64,000 nucleotides of DNA, taken from Diploscapter coronatus. Taxonomy: Eukaryota; Nematoda; Chromadorea; Rhabditida; Rhabditidae. Made by a program: the position numbers and the translations under genes. Under the pieces are notes generated by a model. The model was not told the origin of the DNA and ran no database searches. It was given only the letters and a program-made list of their open reading frames with translations. Where the stretch lies: the NCBI GenBank assembly GCA_964036155.1, contig OZ038422.1, forward strand, positions 434,001 through 498,000. The letters are read 5' to 3'. Below are positions 52,190 to 63,803 of this stretch, in pieces; the stretch's first letter is position 1; each line of letters begins with the position of its first letter.

Positions 52190-52286
52190 TGGCTCGTAGA
52201 AAAAGACACCGGCTTTTTTCTTTTCCTATTTTGCCTTCTCATACTATTTCTTAGAAAACCCGGTGTCTTTTTCTATGAGCTGACAC
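52190..52286. mobile_element. Hairpin MITE, family P
   Basis: GCTCGTAGAAAAAGACACCG and GCTTTTTTC pair with GAAAACCCGGTGTCTTTTTC and TATGAGC. The interior CATACTATTTCTTAG is the complement of the core in 25129-25216. GACACAAAT follows or precedes both ends and may be a target duplication. Confidence 0.8.
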
Positions 52287-52565
52287 AAATATGGCAATCA
52301 AAATCGTTATTACTTTTAAATTTTCATTCATGAATCATATATAGTTTGAAATATTTTATTATTCTAAAATAGTTCTAGCCTTAATGCAATTAGCCCTCTG
52401 ATCACTAATTTTCAATCCTCTTGGATCATTCGAAAACTTGCAACCTACCTTGAGAGTTCGTGACTTCAATTATTTTTTAGTCTCCAGAGAAACTCATTAT
52501 TGAATGTTCACCTCATCGAATGGCTTTAAAACCTGTAACATATTTCTTACTCTACTCTTACCCTA

Positions 52566-52830
52566 GCTTTATCAGAAACGTTTACTTTTTTCAAGCTTCT
52601 TCACGCCCTCTTTAAAATCTCTCGCCTACCGTCCAGAAAAGGACAAACATCTAACTTGCTATCCACTATACCACACACAGTTATGAAGGGAGGCTTGCAC
52701 ATTTCTGCGTTGTGCGCTTGGGCAGCAGAGACGAAAGAGCATTGAAAACGATGAAATTATGAGAGGCCCGAAAAAGTAGACGTCTCTGAGAAAGCTTCTA
52801 TATAAACATTATTCTTTTTATATTCTATAC
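52566..52830 (+). promoter_or_regulatory. Promoter-like block, copy of 57822-58160
   Basis: Collinear similarity to the later block includes AACGTTTACTTTTTTCAAGC, AATCTCTCGC, GTCCAGAAAAGG, TATGAGAGGCCCGAAAAAGT and AGACGTCTCTGAGAAAGC, then a TATATAAA box at about 52799-52806. No supported gene follows it here, so it may be the relic of a duplicated promoter. Confidence 0.5.
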
Positions 52831-53610
52831 AACATTGTCTCTGTAACATCACCGAAGTTCGGAATCTTCTTGAGTCCTGTAAAAATTTGTAACATCTTCG
52901 ACAAATTCCCCCTACAGTATTCTCTGAACGTTCAACGATTGTCTCGTTCCATCTCTTCCCATTTCACTTTCATCCAGCTAATCTCAAAAAAGTCATCTTT
53001 TACCTTTCCCTGTCTTACGGTCGCCAGATCTGCGATGTCCGTGTCGGTCGAACTTTCGAATTTCATCGTCGGTCATTTCCCATCCATGTCTGACTCGTTT
53101 TTGCTGCACTCCGACTCTCGGCCCGTAGCGATTCTTCAAATTTCATTGCAGTCGTGTGTTTTCTCTAGACGAATTCGTTTTTCGCATAGGCGTCTCCCTC
53201 GGGGTGTTAGCGAAAATGATAAAGCCGCGCGCGTTTTTCATTGCCTATTCCGCAAAACGACGACCCCTACAAAATCTCCCGTATTAACCCAAAATCGTCA
53301 TCTTTTCTAGCGGCGTTTTTGCTGCATTTCAACTTTGAACGGGACGCGGGATCCTAGGTGATTGGAGACTTCATTATTCCACTCGAAATCGCAAAAAAGC
53401 TCTAGATATAAAAGGCCACACGATAGACTTTATTACCGTTCATATAATTAGGCCTAATGAGATACAGTATTTTTTATCTTATAAAATCTCTCTCATGAAC
53501 ACGCGACTATAAAAGTTCTATTCTCTTGCTTCACTATGTCGAATTTTTGAAACATACAATATATATTGATACTCTATGCTAAAATTGCTCATTTAAAGTG
53601 AATCATTTAA

Positions 53611-53757
53611 GCTATTCGGAAATCGCACGACATCAACACCTCAAGAGATGCGAAATAGTGTTTATATTAGGGTAAGGTATTGGCTGATAGCGACTTCTTT
53701 TCCCCACACTATTTCGCATATTATGAGGTCTTGAATGTCGCGCGGTTTACAAGTTGC
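53611..53757. mobile_element. Hairpin MITE, family O-like
   Basis: GCTATTCGGAAATCGCACGA and GATGCGAAATAGTG pair with CACTATTTCGCATATTATGA, TGAATGTCGCGCGG and nearby sequence. The interior ATTGGCTGATAGCGACTTCT is the complement of that in 47168-47300. Confidence 0.75.
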
Positions 53758-55651
53758 CTATATTAATGCTTTCTAAACTTAGGTCTAGTTTTTTTTCTTC
53801 CTAGCCTTATTATTCCCACTGGGTGGGGTCGGCTACAAACTTAAGTCTAGTTTAATTCTTCTAAATAATCTGATTTTTATCTAAAATAAAAGTACCTAAA
53901 TTTAGTTTGAAGCATGCTTAAAATTATGTATGCTTAAAACTTTCTAAAGCTAAAGAATCGAATATTTTATCTAAAATCAGTTATTACATCAGCAACATAG
54001 GTAAAATCATGATATATGCTTTAAAATTTAATACTATTTCGCATATCTTCGACCTGACTGCCTGCTATAAAACCTGCTGTAATTTCGCGGTTTATATAGA
54101 AGCCCCCCTTCTCTCGAGACCATAAATGAGTCTGGATCGGCGAAGGCGCTAAGATTTCCGACGGCCGTTCATTTTCAGGCACTTCATCGATATCTTATTG
54201 CTACTATCGGGGAAAGGTCGCTTCGAGACTAATTTTATTCGGATTTAAACTGGACTTTTTTAATCTTTTCTCTGATGTGTGTAGGCTTCAGAAAATCGTA
54301 ACATTATTATTTTCATTTAGAACAGTTTGATTGGAATTGTTAATGTCGATTGAGTTAATTATGAAAATGGTTATATTTAAGATATCTAATCAATCAATAT
54401 TTTAGATTTCAAAAATGAATTCTTTCTATCCGGCTGCTATTAATAATAGTAGCCTATCTGAGATACGGCTTAAAATAGGAAAAAATCGACTAGTTTTACG
54501 ATTTATTCTATAAGTGTACCCACCTTCTATCTAGTCTGTTATAATATAGTCCCATAGTCGTATGAGATTTCAATTTATTTAACATCCATGCCTAACTCAT
54601 TCATATGTCCGCCCGCATTAGCGCTGACTTGATTTTATTCGCACCTTTTCTCGCCTTTCCTACATTTCACATTTTCCCAACATTTTTCTGCAATTCTGCA
54701 GGCCTCAGTCCATCTTTTGATCGCCTTCTAGTGATTACTCTGGTATCTTTTATCACTATAATTTATAGACACCCCGAGTATCGGCAAAATTGAACGACTG
54801 CAGAAATTTGACATCGAACAGACACGCATTTAGATAAGATCTCTTCTTTCCAGATCTATAAATATCAGAAAACGAAGAATTTCAGTGCAAAATTACGATT
54901 TAACAAGTCTAGAATGGAATTTGATGAGCCAAAAACAATTATATGACATATTAGATTAAGCTAAAATTTTCGTTCGAAAGAAAAATAATTCAGGAACTGG
55001 TGAACAATCTAACGTACATTTAAAAATCTTACGTATCAAAGGACAAGAGACTTTATATCCGAGCGCTTAATATTGTATATGAAAAACTTGACATATCAAG
55101 GGATTTCTGTCAGACTTTGTTCCATCTTTTATATATCTGCGCGCTTCTCATATATGTCTTTTATGCTGTTATCATTAATATCAAATCGAACCGGTGACAT
55201 TGATAAATTGCCCTTCGCAGACATGAAGATTCGATCGTTTTGATTTGACTTTTTGATTTTTGCATTTTCGCTCTTTTCCTCTCTTAAATTCGTACTAGTT
55301 CTCTATTTTCTGTCTTTTTATCTCTTCTAAAACCATGATACGTATTTCCAGTTTCTTTTAAGAACTCTGCAGTAAACGGTTATATGGTCGTCTGAAGTAT
55401 CATAAAATCAATCTCGAACCAACCCCTCTTACTCACTCCTAATTCAGCTATCCCCTAAATATAGGCATTCTTAGCAAATGAATCAGATATTTTCTCAAAT
55501 ATTTTATATGACAGGCGTTTTTCGGGATTACGATAGCCTAAATAATTCTAGATATTTCTCTTTAGCATCGAGGAGATACGAGTTGGAAGAAGGAAAGGAT
55601 AATGTGATGAAATTCGAAATATGCTAATTTTTAAAAGTATCGATTTCAGAC

Positions 55652-58600
55652 ATGCCTAATGCGTATTGGTTATTGCTACTGACAATAGCGCTCATTTTTC
55701 AAAATGGTGAGATGTTTCGGAAACTAATGAAGCGACTGTAGACTATAATTATTTATGAAAGTTCACTTAAATTTCGAAATTTTCACATGTGATGATGAAA
55801 ATTCCATATATGGGGATTCGAATCGAGCTGGAAGGTGTCATGCAGCCGTGTCATATGTAGCCCAAAATGCATGCTAAATTTCAGCCGGACTCGAGATCAC
55901 TATAGATGGGTGAACTAGGCATTTTTACCCCAAAAATAGCAAAATGTTTTACACACATTTGTTCACCACTGTATAAATCCTGAGGTTAAAAGATTAAAAT
56001 GCGATAAGAGATAAGGATAAATGATATAAATGATGATGAGACATAAAATGCAAAACGCAAGGAAAGAAATTCAACCTTTCGGATGCTTTAGCTACTAGGC
56101 CAACAGGCCATCGCGCACTTGATGGGCTTACCCATGCGTATGATCGATGATTTCGTGACGTACATGATTTGCAACATTTTAAAAATGACATAATAAGCAG
56201 TAATCGAATTACAATTGTAAAAATAACTTAGATTTTCCAAAGTTTGAAAATTTTTAATTTGCAGCATATTAAATTATGGTATCATTTGAACATCAAATAT
56301 ATCCCTTAAATTAATTTGTTCATCAATATTAGCGAATAAGATTGAATAGATATCGATAATAATAATGATCTTAGGCTCGGCGAAAATCCAGAGAACGCCT
56401 AAAATTGGTCTGACTCAGGAAGATATCGACAAGATCAAATTGAGTCCAGGTAAGAAAATTTGTCGAGAAAAATATAACTCGAAAAAACAACGGTTCAGAG
56501 GGCATCAAAAAAGTTGAAATGATCCACGGAAACTGGCACGTTCACTCGATCAAGGCACTCATAGCTCAGTTGTCGAAGGAGTTGTACCGAAAATTGGACA
56601 AAGGTACGGATTTCGCACCATTTCCATTTTTTTTGCCAAATTACTGTGCGAGTTCATTAGATTAACCTATTTTGGGAATTTTTTCAGCGACTGCCTACTA
56701 AAAATTACTTCCTCGTTGGAAAAAGGCTAATCTTTAGTTGGATTTTTGAAAATTTAAAACTTGGGATATTTTTTAAGAACTGAAAAAACGTCCAAATAAA
56801 GACATTTTAACTTAATGGTTTTTACTGAAATTTATTAGCACGATGAAATTCAGACTTGGAACTTTGCAAAAAAGTCAAGTTCTTAAAATTATCGAAAATC
56901 ATGATTGAGAAATTTTTATTTTAGACCAGAAGGCGGCATTTCTACAATGTCTGGATCGAATTTATGACAAGAAAGATCTTCAGCATTCGGCTGCGTGCTT
57001 AATCGATGCTAAAGATTCGTACGACGAATTGCGGGCTTTCCGAAAACAGAAACGATTAAGGTATCATTGACTGAAGAGAAGGTCTTGATATTCATGCAGC
57101 AATTAGAAACTGAGTTTAAGAGCGAAATAGTCAGTTGCATAGAAGGGAGACGAGACGAGTAGCGTGTAATTTGTTGAATATCGACACGCTCTCTCCTAGT
57201 CAATAATGTTTTAATTTTATTTGTAAACATACCATGCGAAAATTATGTAACTTCAAGTTAAATTATTATATCTTAAGCTTAAAAATAGAATATAGATAAG
57301 AGTGTTTTTGAATTTTAAAAAATTGTTTCGAAAAACTTCAGTATATTTTTAAATGAAAAAGTAATCCAATTACGGTATTTGATTTTCTGCACTCTTGCCC
57401 TCTTTCCCTGCAACAGGCCAAATGATAAATGATTTCTCAACAAATCGAAGAAAAGTGAAGATTTTGCGGAAGGAATTCGAAAATTCGAGAGATTTCTGAG
57501 AAAAGGACAAATTGATTGAACAGCGAAAAATGGGGAAAGCAAAAAATCAGACGCGAGTTAGCGCTAAGCGTTAAGTTAGTACGGAGACGTTACACAATTT
57601 GTTAGTTTTGAATTAGATAAGAGTTTTAGCAATTCATCGAAGAAATTATACAATTTTACAACAATAGGCGCACAATGATTATTTTGAAACGTATCGTTAT
57701 GACTTGTGTGAAATATATAACTCTTCAAGCGTGAAGGGAATAATAAGAATTCACCTATGTAGCTGCACAACTTTTCTGAAAAGATAGTAATAATTTCATG
57801 ATATCAAAATTATACCCTACCTCTTTCCTCGGAACGTTTATTTTCTTCGAACTTCCCTGCACCCATTTTCTTAAAGATCTCTCGCTTATTGTCCAGGAAA
57901 AGGCAAAAATCAAACGCGCTATCCAGTGCATCAGTGTCACGAGAGAAGAAGCTCGCATTTTAGCACTAGGGATGTTGGCGGTGCAGCAAAATGGCACACC
58001 GCACCGCAATGAATTTTCACCGTACCACAACACATTCCTGTTTGGTACTGTGCATTTGTCCAATGAGGCTAGAAAGCATGGGAAATGGAGAGATTTTGAG
58101 AGGCTCGAAAAAGTAGACGTTTCTGGAAGAGCACTATAAATAATAGATTTTCAGGCTTCAGCCCACAATATTTCAAGCAACAACGTCATATCCTTCCACA
58201 ACAACCACAATAAAGCCAACATTTCACCGTCATTTCAACTCAACTCGACAACGACCACCTGCTAAAATGAAGATGTCAATTTGGCGCGTTCAGGGCAGGA
58301 AATACCATTACGCTAATGACGACGACGATGAAATGATTCATATCGCTCCCTTGAGAGAAAGTCCGATTATTAAAAGGCTCGATAGGAAATATAAGGTAGC
58401 CTTATATAAATTAAAAAATAAAACAGGCTTATAAATTGCAATTATTAGGTCGTCTTCTAATTTTAGTCCTAAGAATCTCAAACATTATAAGATATGTATC
58501 TCGAAATCATAGTGAAAATGTGTTGATACATATTTTCACATTTTTAAGATGAAGCATTTCAATAAACAGAATTTTTTGTTATTTTTCTTAATTTAGAAAG

Positions 58601-61600
58601 TGCTCCAAAACAAACACCACAAGGAGTATCGATCTATGAGAAAAAAGCTGCGACTCCGTAGAATGAAAAGAGATATGGCATTCTATTATGGAGAACAAGA
58701 TAAGAAGCCTATTCCTGAGAAGAGGGTAGGTGGCTTCAGATATTTTCAAACTGAAGTTTTTTCTTTCTGAATGAAGATAAGCTTTTGAAATAAAGAACAA
58801 GAATTATTATTTGAAGAGATCACCTTTCAATTTTCTATGAAAGATGAATATCACCCTTTGAATTTGGCTTTAAATAAAAGATCCCTTTCGTTATTTCAAA
58901 TTTAGAAGATCATCAATCGCTCCAAAGCACCTCACATGTTGGCTCAGAGTTTCTCGCCGGTGAAGCGATTTGCCAGATTGATTCGGAGCTTTACCTCAGA
59001 CGAGAAAATGCCGTAATATTTATTTTCGATAAAAGACTCACTTTCTCAAAATAGAAGACCATGTTCTTCTATTTAAAAATTTTTAATAACATCTTACTTC
59101 TTTCAGTTTTAATTTAGGAATTGTTATTGCCATCTTTTATTTTTATACATGACTACCATTCTCTAATAATAAAAGCCCTCGAATCGTCAATTTTAGAGAC
59201 TCCATGAGATGGCCCAGGAAATATGAGCAATTAGTGAGCGTCAAGAAGAGTTTGGATGACCGCGAAAATAGCCCAGGTATTATATTCGAGGCTTAACACT
59301 TTTGGCACTTTCATGACAACTATCATGACGCTGACACTGCAGTGTCAATGTTAAACGCCCCAAGCCCTGATTATATTTTCCCAAGAAATAAAAGGTACCT
59401 TCTACTTGAGGAGCTCGAGTCTATAACCTGCGAATGTACGACCTTGTGTTGGATAAGAAGAAACCTGACCCGAAGGGGGAGAGGGTAAGGATGATTTTTC
59501 GTCGTTTTTTTTTTTTATATAATTTGAATTTCAGAGACTTATGCCCTCAATCATCCAAAGCGCCTACAAACTGATGGACTTTTTTGACGAAAGAAAAGGA
59601 AAGAAGGAAAATGAGAATGACAGTTCAAATGTGAAATTTTTGAGGTGGGATTCGGGATTTTTAACGATTTAAACACGATTTTTTTTTTATCGAAGATGCC
59701 CCTTCTCCTAACTGTGGGAAAAATAAAATAAAATAAAATTCAAAATTTTTACAAGTATCAACCGATTAATAGTTGCAGATTTATGATCGAAAACGTCCCA
59801 AAATGGGTTTTCCGACCTGATCGGAACTCTTTTTCTTTATAAAATCAATACACTGAATCATTTTTCAAGTGGTTTTTTTTGCAATACACTCAGTCTTTTA
59901 CTCGCTTTTGAATAGTATGTAATATGATCAGGTTGCTGGAAAAATCGATCCCCTCATGGTGTATTTCCCAAAAAGTGTACACAACTTCGGGAAAAAGCTT
60001 GGAATCATAATTTCTAGGTAAAATGCAGTAAGATATCATTAAAAAAAACCCTGGAAAAATGACACTTTTGCCACTAGTCACCCCTCTCTCTCTATAGAGA
60101 GCTGCTTTTCTCATAGACTGTCTTAAAACTTATTAGATATTTGTAATCTTGATTTTTCAGTCCCCGATTTTTCTCCGTAATGCCGGAAAAGTTGGAAACG
60201 CCCGGGCAGTTATCGCCCTCGATTTTGCCCCTGTACGAGGACAAAAACGAGGAGCAGATTTTGCCGATTCCCAAAGTGATGAAGGACGTCGGCATGTCGA
60301 AGGATGATAGGTTGGCGATTTTTCTGAGGCTGCACCCCTAACATGTTTATTTGAAGGGAAGAAATCCTGTCTTCCATTATGGAAGCCGCCGGCGCGAATT
60401 CAGCTGTGGATGATGCTATGAAGGTAGTTATTATTATTAGTGGTATGATAAAAATGGTTATCTGGAAACCGCATGACCTCATGACATGTGAAATAGTGTA
60501 TGGTTAGGGGAGGATATATGGCGGTAGCTTTCTTTTCCTAGGCTATTTCACATGACATGCGATTTCCAGACTGTCGTTAGAAAATCGAGAAATAGTACGC
60601 GAAAAGGCGAGAGAGAGACTGGCCTAAAATCGCACTTCTTTCTCCTCCTTATTTTCGACCTCCCAGATTTGGGCATCAACAATATTCTAGGTGCTGGAGC
60701 AGTTGGACATCCCCGGCCTGTCTGGGGAGCTGTCCAGAGTGACGAAGGAGGCGATGAGATCCTTCGAAAACCTCGGGAAAACTCTATCCGCAAGTCAAAA
60801 ACGACGATTGGACAAACTCGGATACGCCCTTATGGATAAAGACCAAATCGATCAGTTTCATTGGGATACCGGTAAATATTCGTTTTAACTTTAAAAAGTG
60901 GAAAATGTCGATTTTTCATTCGTTCACATACTTAAAATCATAAGTTGTTTTTAGTTAAAACGATGACAAAGACCAACAATAAAAGTCCATTATTTTAGAT
61001 GGAATTTTCTTTGATATTTTGAGAAACTGACTAAAACAAAATGGAAATAAATCCTTAATTTAAATGTATGACTCAAATTCAGGTCTGTTCAAAAACAAAA
61101 TGATCAAGGACGCGTTTGAAGCGTATAAAAATGCGCCATCTCGCGTTGAGCAGAAAAACTTCCTTTGGAATAGCATTAGGGATATTGCCGATCATGATAT
61201 GGTAATTGAAATGCTTTTTGATCCGAAACTGGGAATTGCAGTGGTGCACGACTATTTCTCAGTGCGCTAGAAAGAGAAATATAGCGTGTAACAGAAAACT
61301 TGGCCTAAAAACACTTACTCTCCATTGTCTCCGAGATGAACCTTGCATATTGACTCTGCGTCTATAACCCGCGAGCCCTAGCCTACATGCCTGCTCGTTT
61401 TTGCTCTCTACTTCTTATTTTCCTCTAGTCTCGATGCGTCGCGCCCGCAGGCTATAGACTCAGAGTGCATAGGACAAGGCTCATCTCGGGGAAAATGAAG
61501 AGTATTTATCCTTCTAGTTTCAATCTTCCAGCATTTCGGACTCAACAATATCATTACCTTTTTAATTTAATGAGAATAAAATTCAAATTTAAGCCGCATC

Positions 61601-62553
61601 GTCGAAAGAAGCGACAAACGGTAGTTAGAACACCTGAAGGCGTTACGATTCTATCCGTATTGAATCCTACAATATTAGGTAAACCTAAATTTTATCTAAA
61701 CTCGGTATTTTTCAATAATATTTGAAACTATGCAATAAAATGTAGCATCTTCAACGAACATCATTAAACTTGAAATATACATTATTTTCAAGCTTCTTAT
61801 GAAACTCAAATTTGATGATTTTAGCACCTTACGGCTTCACTTTCATCACCGGATTATCGGTTTTAGGGCCTACGGTTTTAAATCAGAACATTATTTGATC
61901 AAAGCTATTATTTTAGATATTGTCACCATCATTATTCGCTCCCCTATTACTTAACCCTGGTGTATTGTCACCCTATATTTTGTCGCCAGGCATAACTTAC
62001 AGACATTGAATATTGTATTTTAAATTAAACTATTTTAGCAGTAGGCATGCCTTTCATCTTGTCCCCATATTTGCTGAGTAAGCTTAAAAATCAGGCTGAA
62101 ATTTCAATTTTGATTTTCAGGTCCCTACATTCTAACACCGAGTAATCTTGGAATTTTTCAAATTTAATAAATAATAAAAGAAATCATTTTAGTCGTCTGG
62201 GCTCCCTTCGTTTTGAATCCATATTGCCTATCGTATGTGCTATTTTGAACCTTGCATTTTTAAATGTCTTTAATTTTAGGCCCAATATTCTGAATCCGTA
62301 ATTTATATGCCATTATTCAATTCAGTTAAATTCAATATTTAGATATCTTATGTCACCACTAATTCTCTCCCCACTATGTCTATGTCCTGGTAAACTAGTA
62401 ATTTAAATTATATTTAATTTTTTTTACGATTTAGATATATTATCGCCTCAGGCTTTAGGAGGTTCAATTTTATCACCCGGAGTTCTTTCACCCTCAATCA
62501 TGACCAAGTCATACTTGATGGCCAGCGTTCTATCACCGACATTTTTAAGTTAA
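55652..62553 (+). CDS. mlt-10: MLT-10-like moulting-cycle protein
   Basis: Secreted nematode protein of the moulting-cycle family; MLT-10 is needed for cuticle shedding in C. elegans. Twenty-three exons close in frame to about 658 residues: 55652-55706, 56375-56449, 56499-56603, 56925-57060, 58299-58395, 58597-58725, 58906-59012, 59197-59276, 59411-59484, 59535-59644, 60161-60310, 60357-60423, 60691-60871, 61083-61201, 61594-61678, 61825-61874, 61917-61989, 62039-62077, 62121-62141, about 62194-62233, about 62280-62297, 62343-62389, 62435-62553. The signal peptide is MPNAYWLLLLTIALIFQNGSA. A helical charged region follows, then the family core (SPRFFSVMPEK, LSPSILPLYEDKNEEQILPI, MEAAGANSAVDDAMK), the basic cleavage-like HRRKKRQ and a C-terminal LSP/LNP repeat (ILSPSLFAP, GVLSPYILSP, VLSPTFLS). 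TTTCAG ends two bases before the ATG, as for trans-splicing. A second ATG (58267) behind a TATA box could start a form without signal peptide. The junction 57060/58299 is the weakest. Confidence 0.87.
56050..56130 (-). pseudogene. tRNA-like remnant
   Basis: Read on the minus strand, TGGCCTAGTAGCTAAAGCAT followed by CCGAAAGGTTGAATTTC resembles a tRNA A box and a T-arm B box. The anticodon arm between them is missing, so it cannot be a functional tRNA. It may be a tRNA-derived SINE fragment or chance. It lies in the first intron of the MLT-10-like gene. Confidence 0.3.
57065..57206. mobile_element. Hairpin MITE, family F
   Basis: ATTGACTGAAGAGAAGGTCT then TGATATTCATGCAG is mirrored by TTGAATATCGACACGCTCTC and CTAGTCAAT. 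The interior AGCGAAATAGTC is in the opposite orientation to the cyclase-intron copies. It lies just after the donor at 57061. Confidence 0.8.
57822..58160 (+). promoter_or_regulatory. TATA-containing promoter-like block inside MLT-10-like gene
   Basis: It resembles 52566-52830 along its length (AACGTTTATTTTCTTCGAAC, ATCTCTCGC, GTCCAGGAAAAGG, TTGAGAGGCTCGAAAAAGTA, GACGTTTCTGGAAGAGC) and ends with CTATAAATAATAG near 58133-58146. An ATG in frame with the next exon follows at 58267, so it may drive an internal transcript. A 113-codon frame across it is not supported by homology. Confidence 0.5.
60461..60571. mobile_element. Hairpin MITE, family O
   Basis: TCTGGAAACCGCATGACCTC and ATGACATGTGAAATAGTG pair with GGCTATTTCACATGACATGC and GATTTCCAGA. 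It lies in the MLT-10-like intron 60424-60690, immediately beside a family T element. Confidence 0.85.
60575..60690. mobile_element. Family T element, partial
   Basis: TAGAAAATCGAGAAATAGTA, CGCGAAAAGG and GAGACTGGCCTAAAATCGCA match the complement of 51745-51830. The right end CAGATTTGGGCATCAACAAT corresponds to the terminal repeat of that copy. It ends at the acceptor of the exon starting at 60691, so part of the splice site may derive from the element. Confidence 0.65.
61331..61491. mobile_element. Hairpin MITE in MLT-10-like intron
   Basis: CCGAGATGAACCTTGCATAT and GACTCTGCGTCTATAACCCG pair with CGCAGGCTATAGACTCAGAG and TGCATAGGACAAGGCTCATC TCGGG. The middle is pyrimidine-rich. It is the only copy of these ends in the window. 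Confidence 0.8.
61990..61991 (+). other. Probable GC splice donor in MLT-10-like repeat
   Basis: The exon ends TATTTTGTCGCCAG and the intron would start GCATAAC; the next exon begins CAGTAGGCATGCC. This keeps the repeat GVLSPYILSP in the protein. A GT at 61960-61961 in the same phase is an alternative that would drop this stretch, so the call is less firm than the other three. Confidence 0.55.
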
Positions 62554-62625
62554 CACTGCCTCTTATTATTATTTTCAAATAATAATATATTTAAATCTGA
62601 CTTTAAATAATTGATCTTAGACCTA

Positions 62626-62745
62626 TTTGGAAATAACATGGCACTATGACACATGACATGTGCGAAATAGTATTGTTTTGTAAAAAAAAATAAACGACAT
62701 GTTTCATCTGTACTATTTTACGAATGCCATTTGATTTCCAAACTG
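62626..62745. mobile_element. Hairpin MITE, family O, diverged
   Basis: TTTGGAAATAACATGGCACT and ACATGTGCGAAATAGTATTG pair imperfectly with TACTATTTTACGAATGCCAT and TTGATTTCCAAA. Confidence 0.7.
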
Positions 62746-62831
62746 TCGGTTTAAGTTTATTTCAATTTAAACTCAGATTTTTAGGTAAACATTTTGAATT
62801 AGGCATATAAGAAAGCGTCTCTTGACTCTAT

Positions 62832-62990
62832 TCAGGGCTGTAAATTTGTAGACACGCATAACGAGATAGTATGTCTTTTGAGAGAGAGAAAATAACATAT
62901 ACTCTATGTCCTCTTGAAAATACACACTACCTCGCTATGCAGGTGTAGTACATACACGCGTGTCTAAACATTTACAGCCCTGACTCCATT
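62832..62990. mobile_element. Hairpin MITE with CAGGGCTGTAAATTTGTAGA ends
   Basis: CAGGGCTGTAAATTTGTAGA and CACGCATAACGAGATAGTAT pair with TACACACTACCTCGCTATGC, ACACGCGTGTCTAAACATTT and ACAGCCCTG. There are only single mismatches in the outer arms. Confidence 0.85.
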
Positions 62991-63803
62991 GTTATGTACA
63001 AATTATTAGATTTTATGTTTAGCTTAATTTATTTAATGATTTTGTGCAATTACTTAAACTAAGCCTAAGTCTTTCATGATTCAATCGTGCTTTAGCGAGG
63101 TCATATAATTCGTATAGCTATTCGTATTTTAGAAATTAATCACCCAAAAGATACCTGATCAAAGAAATTTGCTCATGAGTCATTTATATTCTGTGATATT
63201 AAAAACTAAATAATAAATAAATTATTCGTTAAAAATTCAGGAGATTAAAAAGACAGATTAAAATGAAACTGAAATATAAAAGTCTAGATGGGCTCAATCC
63301 CAGTGTTGGTTGAGTTGAAGTGATGTTTGATAGAAAATTAAACCGAAAATAATAATTATCCGATCTCAAAATCTAGAAAACATGAAATGCAGTTTTGAGT
63401 TCAGATAAAAACTCTCACCATCTGAATCATCATATTACTCGACTAGACACGTATGGGATTAAAGTCAGCAATAATTTGGTGATCGTTTGAAATTTCGCTA
63501 TCGGTACAACTTGTAATTCTCTTCCAAGCGGTGGACTTTTAATCCGCCGAAACATTTTACTTTGCGACCCCCGTATATAGCTAGAATTGAAATATCAATT
63601 TTAGGATATATTGCTTGAATTCTCTTACATATATAACTTGAGCTTATGTTGAAATCTCGATACATTAATTTCTGAGCATTTTAATTTAAATTTGAATGGT
63701 TTCATGAGGATTAGAATAGATAAATGGGTCAGTGGCTTATGCAGGTGAGGTTTTCATTAGTTAAAATTATGATTGTTTTCATATGTTATAATTAGTTTTC
63801 AGA

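Larger units (their letters stand above)
50396..55651. other. 5.3-kb spacer between galectin and MLT-10-like gene
   Basis: The galectin and MLT-10-like genes diverge from this spacer. I found no gene with recognisable homology. It contains an inverted pair of short peptide-like frames (50823-51155), hairpin elements and a block resembling 57822-58160. Stretches around 53000-53340 are less AT-rich and contain CG-rich words but no supported reading frame. Confidence 0.55.
62554..63803. other. Spacer between MLT-10-like gene and last gene
   Basis: It contains two hairpin elements (62626-62745 and 62832-62990) and otherwise AT-rich sequence. A short frame starting at 63723 (MGQWLMQ) before GTGAGG does not continue in frame into the next exon. 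The terminal gene's promoter should lie here. Confidence 0.5.

Noticed and set aside
52870..53310. 146-codon open frame on the plus strand
   Set aside because: It begins at TTG, shows no recognisable domain, has no splice or homology support, and lies in a CG-richer patch where long chance frames are likely.
56050..56130. Functional tRNA gene on the minus strand
   Set aside because: A- and B-box-like words are present but the anticodon arm is missing; kept only as a low-confidence remnant.
57798..58139. 113-codon frame across the promoter-like block
   Set aside because: The related block at 52566-52830 does not preserve the frame and has stops, so selection for a protein is unlikely.
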